Of a stretch of 64,000 nucleotides of DNA, positions 56,903 through 64,000 are shown in pieces. Made by a program: the position numbers and the translations under genes. The notes under the pieces are model-generated. The model saw nothing but the letters and a program-made list of their open reading frames with translations, did not search any database and was not told the DNA's origin. This DNA is from Rhodopseudomonas sp. P2A-2r (GTDB lineage: Bacteria; Pseudomonadota; Alphaproteobacteria; Rhizobiales; Xanthobacteraceae), in the NCBI RefSeq assembly GCF_026015985.1, contig NZ_CP110389.1, positions 4,620,001-4,684,000 on the forward strand. Direction: 5' to 3'. How positions within the stretch are numbered: position 1 is the stretch's first letter; each line of letters begins with the position of its first letter.

Positions 56903-57628
56903 ATGAGACTATCCGCGCCTATTTATTTCTTGAAGCGCAAGGCGAAGCTGCTGGCTCGCGAACGTGCCATTCCGTTGCACGACGCGCTCGATCGCATAGC
57001 CAGTCAGGAAGGCTTTGGCGGCTGGAGTTTGCTTGCCGCCCGGCATGCCGCCGGTTCCCCCGCTGCAAAGCTGTTCGCGCAATTGGCGCAAGGCGATCTT
57101 CTGCTGGTCGGCGCGCGGCCCGGCCACGGCAAGACGCTGATGGCGCTCGAACTGGCCATTGAGGCGATGAAGTCCGGCCACCGAGGTGTCTTCTTCACGC
57201 TGGAATATACCGAGAAGGATATCCTGAATCGGTTCGATGCGCTCGGCGTCAAACCTGCACAATTTGCCAGCCAGTTCACCTTCGATTGCTCCGACGCCAT
57301 CAATGCCGACCACATCATTCAGATACTGCAATCGGCACCATCGGGTACGCTGGTCGTCATCGATTATCTGCAACTGCTCGATCAAAGGCGCGAAAGCCGG
57401 CCTCTGGCCGAGCAAGTGATCGCGCTAAGGTCATTCGCGCGGGCGCGCGGACTGATGGTCGTTTTCGTCTCCCAGATCGATCGCAGCTACGATCCCGCCA
57501 GGAAGCCCTATCCCGACATGCAGGATGTGCGGCTGCCCAACCCGCTCGACCTGACGCTGTTCGACAAGACATGTTTTCTGAACAATGGCGGCAGCCGGTT
57601 GCAGGCGGCCATTCCGCAGCCCGGATGA
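56903..57628 (+). CDS. stand-alone RecA-fold ATPase of the DnaB/KaiC type
   Basis: 241 residues. A 60-residue helical N-terminus is followed by Walker A GARPGHGKT at 70-78, TLEYTEKDILNRF, Walker B TLVVIDYLQLLDQ at 149-161 and the sensor-like VVFVSQIDRSYD. This is the C-terminal ATPase core of DnaB-like helicases without the primase-binding N-domain. No replication genes are adjacent. Often annotated 'DNA helicase'. The role is unknown. ATG start at 56903. Confidence 0.8.
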   Translation: MRLSAPIYFLKRKAKLLARERAIPLHDALDRIASQEGFGGWSLLAARHAAGSPAAKLFAQLAQGDLLLVGARPGHGKTLMALELAIEAMKSGHRGVFFTLEYTEKDILNRFDALGVKPAQFASQFTFDCSDAINADHIIQILQSAPSGTLVVIDYLQLLDQRRESRPLAEQVIALRSFARARGLMVVFVSQIDRSYDPARKPYPDMQDVRLPNPLDLTLFDKTCFLNNGGSRLQAAIPQPG

Positions 57629-57698
57629 GCTGTTGCGACATCGGGGCGGCCCATCGATATGGGCTGCCCGGATGCCCTCGCCGGGCTGCGCCGGAGCT

Positions 57699-58343
57699 TC
57701 AGTATTTCAACAATCTGGCGCCGGCGAGCGCGCCGACCGCAGTGACCAATGCGGTCGCCAGCGTGTACCAGGTGGCCACGAACAGCGGCGAGTCGTCGAC
57801 GCAATGCGCGGCATAGAGCGTTGCCGCCAGCCCCGCCGACAGCAGGCCGGCCAGCGCCCCGGCCAGCGCCGGCTGCGCCGGCGCGCCATGGCGTAGCGCC
57901 AGCAGCGTCGCGGCGAGGATCGGCAGCGACAGCACGGGAATCGCGGTGAGGCACAGCATGGAATTGCGGCCCACCAGCCGCGCCATCATCGGCATGCGCT
58001 GGGGCAACATCATCTCGGCGACAATCGCGATGACCAGGATGAATGGCGACAGCAGCAACAACCAGATCCAGCGTCCCAGCACCGCCTCCGGCCGCGACAG
58101 ATGCAGGCTGATCACGATGGCCGGAATCGCCAGCGCCAAGGTCACCACGAATTTGAGGTCGAAGAACGGATTGCGCATCGCGGTCATGAAATTCGGACGG
58201 AAGCCGAGGGTGACCAGCAGCATTGCCGCCGCGACCGGTAACGCCACCAGCAAGGCCATCGCCAGCACGGTGCCGACGGGGAAGGCGCGGGACTCGTTGT
58301 CCGCGGCCAGGGTCTGGATCAGGCGATCGGTATCCATCGTCAT
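57699..58343 (-). CDS. nrsF: NrsF-family (DUF1109) anti-sigma membrane protein
   Basis: 214 residues from the ATG at 58343, which overlaps the sigF stop by four bases. Six hydrophobic helices (VLAMALLVALPVAAAMLLVTLG; LLLLSPFILVIAIVAEM). Two isolated cysteines at 131 and 181 (NSMLCLTA; AAHCVDDSP) match, by position as I recall, those required for metal sensing in Caulobacter NrsF. It would hold SigF at the inner membrane and release it on chromate or cadmium stress. Ends ARLLKY. Confidence 0.87.
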   Translation of the reverse strand: MTMDTDRLIQTLAADNESRAFPVGTVLAMALLVALPVAAAMLLVTLGFRPNFMTAMRNPFFDLKFVVTLALAIPAIVISLHLSRPEAVLGRWIWLLLLSPFILVIAIVAEMMLPQRMPMMARLVGRNSMLCLTAIPVLSLPILAATLLALRHGAPAQPALAGALAGLLSAGLAATLYAAHCVDDSPLFVATWYTLATALVTAVGALAGARLLKY

Positions 58344-58885
58344 TCCTTCCGCAACTTCGCCGCGAGGCTGGCCAGCCCGCGATGCAGCGCCACCCGCACC
58401 GCGCCTTCGCTCATGGTCAGCTTCGCAGCGGTCTCCCGGATCGAGGCGCTGTTCACCGCGATCGACTGCAGCACATCGCGCTGTCGCGCCGGCAGCGCCT
58501 CGAGATGCCCCGCGATCTCGCCCACCGGCAAGGTCTCGGCCACCGGCTCGCTCGGCAGCACTTCGGCGAAATCGTCGATATTGACGAACACCCGACGGCC
58601 GCGGCGGCGCAGCGCATCGATCAGCTTGTTGCGGGCGATGGCGAACAACCACGGCGCGAACGGCGCCTCGGCGTTCCACGTCTGCCGCTTCAAATGTACT
58701 GCCAGCAAGATCTCCTGCACGATGTCCTCGGCCTGATCGGGAGGTTGCCCGGCACGCGCCAGTCCGCGGCGCGCACCCGCGCGCAGCACCGGCGTCACGG
58801 CTTTGAGAAGACGGTGGTAAGCGATGCTGTCGCCTGCATTGGCCGCCAGCATCAGGTCCGTCCATTCGTCGTCGCGTCCGTGCAA
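58340..58885 (-). CDS. sigF: ECF sigma factor SigF
   Basis: 181 residues from the ATG at 58885, with GAGGG upstream. Region 2: AYHRLLKAVTPVLRAGARRG, AEDIVQEILLAVHLKRQTWN and PWLFAIARNKLIDALRRRG. Region 4: LPARQRDVLQSIAVNSASIRE and MSEGAVRVALHRGLASLA. Coupled to nrsF by an ATGA overlap, the standard SigF-NrsF layout of alphaproteobacteria. A GTAAC-N16-CGAA element just upstream suggests it transcribes its own operon. Confidence 0.9.
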   Translation of the reverse strand: MHGRDDEWTDLMLAANAGDSIAYHRLLKAVTPVLRAGARRGLARAGQPPDQAEDIVQEILLAVHLKRQTWNAEAPFAPWLFAIARNKLIDALRRRGRRVFVNIDDFAEVLPSEPVAETLPVGEIAGHLEALPARQRDVLQSIAVNSASIRETAAKLTMSEGAVRVALHRGLASLAAKLRKE

Positions 58886-58901
58886 GCGCCCTCACAAACT
58901 G

Positions 58902-58926
58902 TTCGGCTCGGCCATCGATTTGTTAC
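58902..58926 (-). promoter_or_regulatory. candidate SigF-dependent promoter of sigF-nrsF
   Basis: On the minus strand GTAAC (58926-58922) is followed after exactly 16 bases by CGAA (58905-58902), then the sigF start at 58885. The Caulobacter SigF motif, as I remember it from published work, is GTAACC-N16-CGAA. It implies a very short leader of about ten bases. No second copy was found near the divergent gene at 59139. Confidence 0.55.
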
Positions 58927-59138
58927 ACCCCCGATGAAGAAAAAGGGCACGACAGTTCTCCTAGCACTGTTCCCCACGTCTTGCTCGCGCGTTGATTCCA
59001 AAGCCGAATTTTGCCGGCCCCGGTTTCGCTGCCGCGTTTTTGCCGGACTCTCCCGAAGATTCCCTTTTTTGCCCCGCTGTGAACACGCCCGCAGTCTCCC
59101 TTGGCGCCGTTGGGGACGGACATTTTGGGGAGACATCC

Positions 59139-59821
59139 ATGACCATCGCAACCAGCGGGCGCTCGGCGCTGATTCTTGCAGCAGGACTGTGGCTCTGCGT
59201 CGCCGGACCGATGCACGCGACCGAATCCGATGCCAGCCCGGCCGATTCGTCGGCGAAGGCCGATGGTGCAACGGGCAAGCCGATCGCGCTGAACAAGTTC
59301 GCCAAGCCGCACCACACCCGCAAGACCGCCAAGGCCGCGAAACCCGACAAGGCGGCGAAGGCCGCCGCGACGACGAATTCCGACGCCAAGAACGTCGAGA
59401 ACGCCAAGAGCGTCGACACCAACAGCACCAATCCGATGCCCCCGCGGTCGCCAACGCCAACGCTCAGTTGCCCGCGGATGCACCGGCCGAAACGCCCCAG
59501 TCCGTATCGGCCAAGGCCGACAGCGTGTTCAAGGGCATCGGTGGCGCCCCCGCCGTGACAGAACCTGCCGCCGACCCGGGCGCGCAGGTGGTGGCAGCCG
59601 ATCAGCTCAACGAGCTCGATCGCGCCATCACCGACGACAAGCCGGCTTTAGCGGGCGACAAGCCGGCCTTGACCCTCGCCTCCGCGACCATCGATGCACC
59701 CGTGGTGGTGAGCCAATCGAACAGCACGACGCTCGAGCAGACCTCGCTGATCGGCAAGATCTTCATCGCCTTCGGCGGCCTGCTGACGCTGGCCTCCGCG
59801 GCACGGATGTTCATCGCCTAG
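59139..59821 (+). pseudogene. secreted or membrane-tethered Lys/Ala-rich protein, one-base frameshift
   Basis: ATG at 59139. Signal peptide (SALILAAGLWLCVAGPMHA), then an Asp/Ser/Ala and Lys/Ala-rich stretch (KFAKPHHTRKTAKAAKPDK). A missing base near 59433 throws it out of frame at NSTNP. The restored frame reads DAPAVANANAQLPADAPAE, QLNELDRAITDDKP and ends with a hydrophobic tail (IGKIFIAFGGLLTLASAARMF). About 227 residues when restored. No known domain. It is divergent from sigF and so may be part of the same stress response. A strong terminator follows. Confidence 0.65.
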
Positions 59822-59828
59822 AATTTTC

Positions 59829-59856
59829 GGGACCCGGATGCGGCGCATCCGGGTCC
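59829..59856 (+). terminator. strong hairpin after the Lys/Ala-rich protein gene
   Basis: GGGACCCGGATGCG / GCGCATCCGGGTCCC is nearly perfect over 13-14 base pairs. It begins seven bases after the stop. The plus strand lacks a long T run downstream (TCCCCTTG), so termination efficiency is uncertain. Confidence 0.65.
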
Positions 59857-59932
59857 CTCCCCTTGAAGCTCATCCCGCCAACGGGCACATTGCGCGCGGC
59901 CACTCGGCCGTCAGAACAATGCGGGATGAAAC

Positions 59933-60711
59933 ATGAGCAGCTTCGAACACATCATCGTCGAACGTACCGGTGCCGTCGCGGTGCTGCGCCTCAACCGTCC
60001 GAAGATGCTCAACGCCCTGTCGTTCGGCGTATTCTCCGAAATCAAACTCGCGATCGACGCGCTCGAGGCCGATGACGCCGTCGGCTGCATCGTGCTGACC
60101 GGCAGCGAAAAGGCATCGCCGCGGGCGCCGACATCAAGGAGATGCAGCCGAAGAGCTTCATCGACATGTTCAGCAGCGACTTCACCCAGATCGGCGGCGA
60201 CCGCGTCGCCACCTGCACCAAGCCGACCATCGCCGCGGTGAGCGGCTATGCGCTGGGCGGCGGCTGCGAACTGGCGATGATGTGCGACATCATCATCGCC
60301 GCCGACACCGCGAAATTCGGCCAGCCGGAGATCACGCTGGGCACCATTCCCGGCATCGGCGGCACCCAGCGCCTGACCCGCGCCATCGGCAAGTCCAAGG
60401 CCATGGACCTGTGCCTCACCGGCCGCATGATGGACGCCGCGGAAGCTGAACGTTCGGGGCTGGTCAGCCGCATCGTGCCGGCGGACAAGTTGATGGAAGA
60501 GGTCATGGCGATGGCTGAGAAGATCGCCGGCATGTCGCGGCCGGTTGCGACTATGGCCAAGAGCGCCGTCAACCGCGCCTTCGAAACGCCGCTGACCGAG
60601 GGCCTCAAGGTCGAGCGCGACCTGTTCCACGCCACCTTCGCCCTGGAGGATCGTTCAGAAGGCATGGCGGCGTTCATCGAGAAGCGCAAGCCGGTCAACA
60701 AGAACCGCTGA
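59933..60711 (+). pseudogene. enoyl-CoA hydratase, one-base frameshift
   Basis: Crotonase-fold enzyme of fatty-acid oxidation. The first frame (from the ATG at 59933) gives IVERTGAVAVLRLNRPKMLNAL and [10 protein letters not shown]. One T is lost near 60114. The next frame resumes [11 protein letters not shown] (oxyanion-hole segment), [17 protein letters not shown] with the first catalytic Glu and [19 protein letters not shown] with the second Glu, to KPVNKNR. The restored product is 258 residues, typical for FadB1x/PaaF-type hydratases. Otherwise intact, so probably a sequencing error. Confidence 0.88.
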
Positions 60712-60730
60712 GCTTCTGCTGCAACCGCAG

Positions 60731-60825
60731 GGTGGGTCAGGCGCGCTTGCGCCGTAACCCACCGGTGTGGCTTTGGCTGTCATCGCGCGCGGATGGCGGG
60801 TTACGCGCTTCGCGCGAACCCACCC
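60731..60825. repeat. palindromic GGTGGGT...ACCCACC intergenic repeat
   Basis: Two nested hairpins: GGTGGGT with inner GGCGC...GCGCC to ACCCACC (60731-60763), and GCGGGTTACGCGC...GCGCGAACCCAC (about 60796-60825). The form resembles dispersed REP-like elements found between genes of Bradyrhizobium and relatives. Confidence 0.58.
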
Positions 60826-61028
60826 CGCGGCTGTTGCGCTAAAATCGCCCTGTCATGAATGTCTGGCAGAGACACGCCAGCCATGGCTGAGGCGCCCGAA
60901 CGGTTGCCGGCAGACGTCGATACCATCCCCAAGCCTGGTCCCGACGATGTGGCGACGACGCCACACACGGCAGGAAACGGTGCGGGTTTATTGTCGCATT
61001 CCCCGCCTCCGCCGTTCGCCGTAGGGTC

Positions 61029-61125
61029 CTGACTCATCAAGCAAATCGGAGCCGCGAAATGCCCTGTGGGGAACCGCACGCGAAGCCCGGCTTGTGCGCC
61101 GGATGGTTTGCCTGACAAGGCAACG
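61029..61125 (+). other. structured leader-like element upstream of tolC
   Basis: Between the enoyl-CoA hydratase and tolC. Two small hairpins, CCGGCTTGTGCGCCGG and TTGCCTGACAAGGCAA, lie in tandem and end about 60 bases before the tolC start. Could be part of the tolC 5' untranslated region or a dispersed intergenic element. The small minus-strand frame crossing it (60801-61118) has no convincing start and is not called as a gene. Confidence 0.35.
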
Positions 61126-61182
61126 CCCTCTAAACATCAATTGACGTCGGCGGGGGCAGATGTCGGAATTGTTCAGGATCAC

Positions 61183-62619
61183 ATGGTGCGTCATCACGAG
61201 AGATCAGGCCTCGCCGGACGGCGCGTGCCGCGAATGGGCATCACCATCAGGGCACTGACGCTCGGCGTCTCCGCTTTGGCCGCAATGTCCGCCACCACCG
61301 CGGCACAAGCCGAGACCGTGGCGGAAGCACTGGCCAAGGCCTACCAGTCCAACCCGCAGCTCAATGCCGAGCGAGCCCGCCAGCGCGCCACCGATGAAGG
61401 CGTGCCGCAGGCGATGGCCGGCTACCGGCCGCAGGTGGCCGCGACCCTGGGCGTCGGCCTGCAGGCGGTGCGCAACCTGTTGCCCGACAACACCATCCAG
61501 GGCGCCACCCTGAAGCCGTGGACCATCGGCGTCACCGTGACGCAGACCCTGTTCAATGGCTTCAAGACCGCCAACAGCGTGCGCGTCGCCGAATTTCAGG
61601 TGCAGTCCGGCCGCGAGGCGCTGCGCAACGTCGGCCAGGGTGTGCTGCTCGATGCGGTCACCGTCTACACCAACGTGCTCGCCAACCAGTCGCTGGTGGA
61701 GGCGCAGCGCGCCAACGTCGCCTCCTTGCGCGAGACCCAGGGCATCGCCCAGAAGCGGCTCAATGCCGGCGACGTGACGCCCACCGACCTGTCGCAGGCC
61801 GACGCGCGGTTTGCCCGCGGCCAGGCCGACCTCAACGCCGCCGAGGTCAGCCTGGCGATCAGCCAGGCCACCTATGCGCAGATTGTCGGCAATCTTCCGT
61901 CGCGCCTCAGCCCCGCCGAGCCGGTCGACCGGCTGCTGCCGCGCAGCCGCGAAGAGGCCACCGCGCAGGCCTTCAAGGCCAATCCCGCGGTGCTGGCTGC
62001 CGGCTACGACGTCGACGTCGCCACCACCACCATCAGCGTTGCCGAGAGCAGCCTGTATCCGACCGTCACCCTGCAAGGGAGCGCCAGCCGCTCCAACGAT
62101 ACTGACCAGACGCTGGGTACCAAACGCACCGACCAGGCCTCGATCCTCGGCCAGGCCACGGTGCCGATCTATGACGGCGGCCTCGCCGCAGCGCAGACCC
62201 GTCAGGCCAAGGAACTGTCGGCGCAAAGCCGCCTGGTGCTCGAACAGGTGCGCAACCAGGCGCGCACCGCCGCCATCGGCGCCTGGGTGTCCAACGAGGG
62301 CGCCAAGGCCGCGGTCGCTGCCGCTGAGGCTGAGGTGCGCGCCGCCGGCGTTGCGTTGCAGGGCGTGCAGCGCGAGGCCCAGGGCGGCCAGCGTACCACC
62401 GTCGACGTATTGAACTCACAACAGGACCTGGTGTCCGCCAAGGCGCGGCTGATCGGCGCGCAGCGCGACCGCGTCATCGCCTCCTACCAGTTGCTGGCGG
62501 CGGTCGGAAAGCTTGACGTCCGGACGCTCGGCCTCAACACGCCGGACTACCTGCCGGAAGTGCACTACCATCAGGTCCGCGACGCCTGGCATGGCCTGCG
62601 CACGCCGTCGGGGAAGTAG
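61183..62619 (+). CDS. tolC: TolC family outer membrane efflux protein
   Basis: 478 residues from the ATG at 61183 with AGGA upstream; an alternative ATG at 61234 also leaves an intact signal peptide (RALTLGVSALAAMSATTAAQA). Two OEP repeats with long helices and beta hairpins: VTVTQTLFNGFKTANSVRVAE, AQKRLNAGDVTPTDLSQADAR and ATVPIYDGGLAAAQTRQAKE. C-terminal QRTTVDVLNSQQDLVSAKARL. Forms the trimeric outer-membrane channel for type I secretion or RND/MFS efflux. No inner-membrane partners are adjacent. Confidence 0.93.
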   Translation: MVRHHERSGLAGRRVPRMGITIRALTLGVSALAAMSATTAAQAETVAEALAKAYQSNPQLNAERARQRATDEGVPQAMAGYRPQVAATLGVGLQAVRNLLPDNTIQGATLKPWTIGVTVTQTLFNGFKTANSVRVAEFQVQSGREALRNVGQGVLLDAVTVYTNVLANQSLVEAQRANVASLRETQGIAQKRLNAGDVTPTDLSQADARFARGQADLNAAEVSLAISQATYAQIVGNLPSRLSPAEPVDRLLPRSREEATAQAFKANPAVLAAGYDVDVATTTISVAESSLYPTVTLQGSASRSNDTDQTLGTKRTDQASILGQATVPIYDGGLAAAQTRQAKELSAQSRLVLEQVRNQARTAAIGAWVSNEGAKAAVAAAEAEVRAAGVALQGVQREAQGGQRTTVDVLNSQQDLVSAKARLIGAQRDRVIASYQLLAAVGKLDVRTLGLNTPDYLPEVHYHQVRDAWHGLRTPSGK

Positions 62620-62752
62620 CGGCGTCTCCAGGTTGATCGAGACCTTCAAGGAAGCGCACCGCAAGTCCTGATCGCGCTTCCGCGGAAATGCGCCCTCTGG
62701 TAATCTGACACTCCCGGAGAATAACCAGGAGTGAGAATCAGGTGAGGATCGC

Positions 62753-63685
62753 ATGATGAAGACATGGACTCTCGGCTGCGCCATGGCGCTGCTCGCTTGC
62801 ACAACCGCCGGCGCGCAAGACTGGACCAAATCCAAGTGGGGCCCCGACGACGAGATCGGCGCCGCCAACTACATGAAGCCGGAACTGGTGCTGAAGGCGG
62901 CGCAACTGGTGAAGACCGGAAAGGCCTATGCGCTGGGCTTTCCCGTCGGCGCGGAGATGCCGGCCTATCCGCCGCGCGGCTTCAAGATCACCGTGGTGCA
63001 GCCCGGCCAGGCCGGCATCCCCGGCATTGGCCCCAACAAGGCGACCTACAATGACGACATGCTGCAGGGCTGGGTCGGCGTCGGCAGCCAGATGGACGGC
63101 CTCGGCCATCTCGGCATCGAACACGTCTACTACAACGGCAACAAACTGGCCGATTTCGCCGACCCCACCGGGCTGAAGAAGCTCGGTATCGACAAGGTGC
63201 CGCCGCTCGTCAGCCGCGGCGTGCTGCTCGATATGGCCGCTTACTACGGCACCGACGTGGTCAAGGAAGGTACCGCTTTCAACACCAAGGAAATCGAGGA
63301 GGTGGCGAAAAAGCAGGGCGTCGAGATCCGCGAAGGCGACGTGGTGCTGTTTCATACCGGCTGGGCGGGCCTGATCGGCAAGGACAATACGCGCTTCGGT
63401 GCCGGCGAACCGGGACTGGGCGTCGAAGGCGCAAAATACCTCACAGGCAAGGGCGTGGTGGCCGTCGGCGCCGATACCTGGGGCGTGGAGGTGGTGCCCT
63501 TCGAGACCAACAACGTGTTCGAGGTGCACCAGATCCTGCTGGCGATGAACGGCACCTACATTCTCGAAGTCATGAACACGGCCGATCTGGCAAAGGACAA
63601 GGCCTACGAGTTTCTGTTCGTGCTCGGCCAGCCGCGCTTCAAGGGCGGCGTGCAGAGCATGATCAACCCGGTGGCGATCCGCTGA
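62753..63685 (+). CDS. secreted cyclase family protein (PF04199, kynurenine formamidase-like fold)
   Basis: 310 residues. Signal peptide (MMKTWTLGCAMALLACTTAGA). Body: KWGPDDEIGAANYMKPELVL and GVGSQMDGLGHLGI, where the usual H-x-G-T-H-x-D metal motif reads GSQMDGLGH, so the first His is replaced by Gln while Asp and the later His stay. Further: GVLLDMAAYYGTD, VVLFHTGWAGLIG, ADTWGVEVVPF and FEVHQILLAMNGTYILE. A periplasmic metal-dependent hydrolase is likely. Substrate unknown. It converges on puuD. Confidence 0.85.
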   Translation: MMKTWTLGCAMALLACTTAGAQDWTKSKWGPDDEIGAANYMKPELVLKAAQLVKTGKAYALGFPVGAEMPAYPPRGFKITVVQPGQAGIPGIGPNKATYNDDMLQGWVGVGSQMDGLGHLGIEHVYYNGNKLADFADPTGLKKLGIDKVPPLVSRGVLLDMAAYYGTDVVKEGTAFNTKEIEEVAKKQGVEIREGDVVLFHTGWAGLIGKDNTRFGAGEPGLGVEGAKYLTGKGVVAVGADTWGVEVVPFETNNVFEVHQILLAMNGTYILEVMNTADLAKDKAYEFLFVLGQPRFKGGVQSMINPVAIR

Positions 63686-63706
63686 TGAGGTGCTGACGGC
63701 GGGCCG

Positions 63707-64000
63707 TCAGTTCGGCGTGCCCGCCGCCAGCCAGGCGGCGATGGTGGCGCGCTCCTCGGGCGTCATCTCGGTGACGTTGCCGGGCGGCATGGCGCTCGAC
63801 CAGGCGGCGTTGCGCCCGATCAGGCGGGCGTAGCGCTTGATGTGCGCGGCATCGTCGAGCTGTACGTTCTTCGGCGCGGTGACGATTCCCGACCATGACG
63901 GCTCGACGGCATGGCACATGCTGCAGCGGGTCGACACGATCTCCTCCACCATGGCGAAGGTCGGCGTCGCCGATGCGGCCGCCCCGCTCGCGATGCGTGG
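63707..64000 (-). CDS. puuD: urate oxidase PuuD, C-terminal cytochrome c domain (5' end outside window)
   Basis: The frame is open to the window edge. Only the C-terminal 97 residues are seen. Haem c motif CSMCH in STRCSMCHAVEPSW, then LIGRNAAWSSAMPPGNVTEM with the distal Met, and ERATIAAWLA. This matches the cytochrome c tail of PuuD, the membrane urate oxidase of Agrobacterium and relatives that passes electrons from urate to the respiratory chain. The membrane part lies beyond the window. A generic c-type cytochrome is the alternative. Confidence 0.75.
   Translation of the reverse strand, partial: PRIASGAAASATPTFAMVEEIVSTRCSMCHAVEPSWSGIVTAPKNVQLDDAAHIKRYARLIGRNAAWSSAMPPGNVTEMTPEERATIAAWLAAGTPN

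Noticed and set aside
60801..61118. Minus-strand frame of 105 codons upstream of tolC
   Set aside because: Spans structured intergenic DNA with no ribosome-binding site; treated as a non-coding element.

Overview
This is a GC-rich chromosomal segment that reads as an alphaproteobacterium of the Bradyrhizobium / Rhodopseudomonas / Tardiphaga group (Nitrobacteraceae). The evidence is the set of families present: MucR, two DUF2336 proteins, DUF1491, DUF5330, DUF6456, the TIGR03808/TIGR03809 neighbour pair, a SigF-NrsF pair, perfect CtrA boxes and a MeaB-linked methylmalonyl-CoA mutase. I see no tRNA, rRNA, CRISPR array, transposase, phage or plasmid module. The window is mostly core chromosome. 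The least tidy part is 2.4-7.4 kb.

Layout. 0-2.4 kb: 3' part of an autotransporter. 2.7-7.3 kb: decayed stretch with a frameshifted conserved gene, a GGDEF gene that has lost its EAL domain at a junction with a patatin-tail remnant, and an intact patatin-like lipase. 7.5-20.6 kb: YcgN-type protein, penicillin-binding protein 1A with DUF1214/DUF1254 partners, a lipoprotein, a DUF2336 gene behind two CtrA boxes, a PAS histidine kinase, SufE and MucR. 21-31 kb: glycosyltransferases (GT39, GT87), EamA transporter with a divergent MocR-type regulator, class II aldolase, M20 dipeptidase. 31-36 kb: HerA-type ATPase, DUF2267/DUF4332 pair, YitT and the folate genes folP-folB-folK. 36-45 kb: propionate/methylmalonyl-CoA block (mutA, GFA protein, a 49-codon gene, mutB, a DUF3298 protein, meaB), then a pyroglutamyl-peptidase and an MFS exporter. 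45-48 kb: alcohol and aldehyde dehydrogenases. 48-54 kb: TIGR03808/03809 pair, then an ECF sigma / anti-sigma / subtilase operon. 54-64 kb: diguanylate cyclase, second DUF2336, DnaB/KaiC-like ATPase, SigF-NrsF, enoyl-CoA hydratase, TolC, cyclase-family protein and the C-terminus of PuuD urate oxidase.

Best lead. In the operon at 50662-53741 the membrane anti-sigma factor ends in a domain whose strand-helix pattern resembles the I9-type pro-domain of the subtilase encoded just downstream. This suggests, as inference only, a circuit in which the secreted protease docks on its own sigma factor's anti-sigma factor.

Quality caveat. At least eleven otherwise well-conserved genes are each broken by one or two single-base indels, mostly losses in short homopolymers, with no other damage. 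This pattern points to residual sequencing errors rather than real decay. I list such genes as 'pseudogene' because the sequence as given is disrupted, and give the span that restores each protein. The GGDEF/patatin region is different: there a large piece of a gene really is missing.
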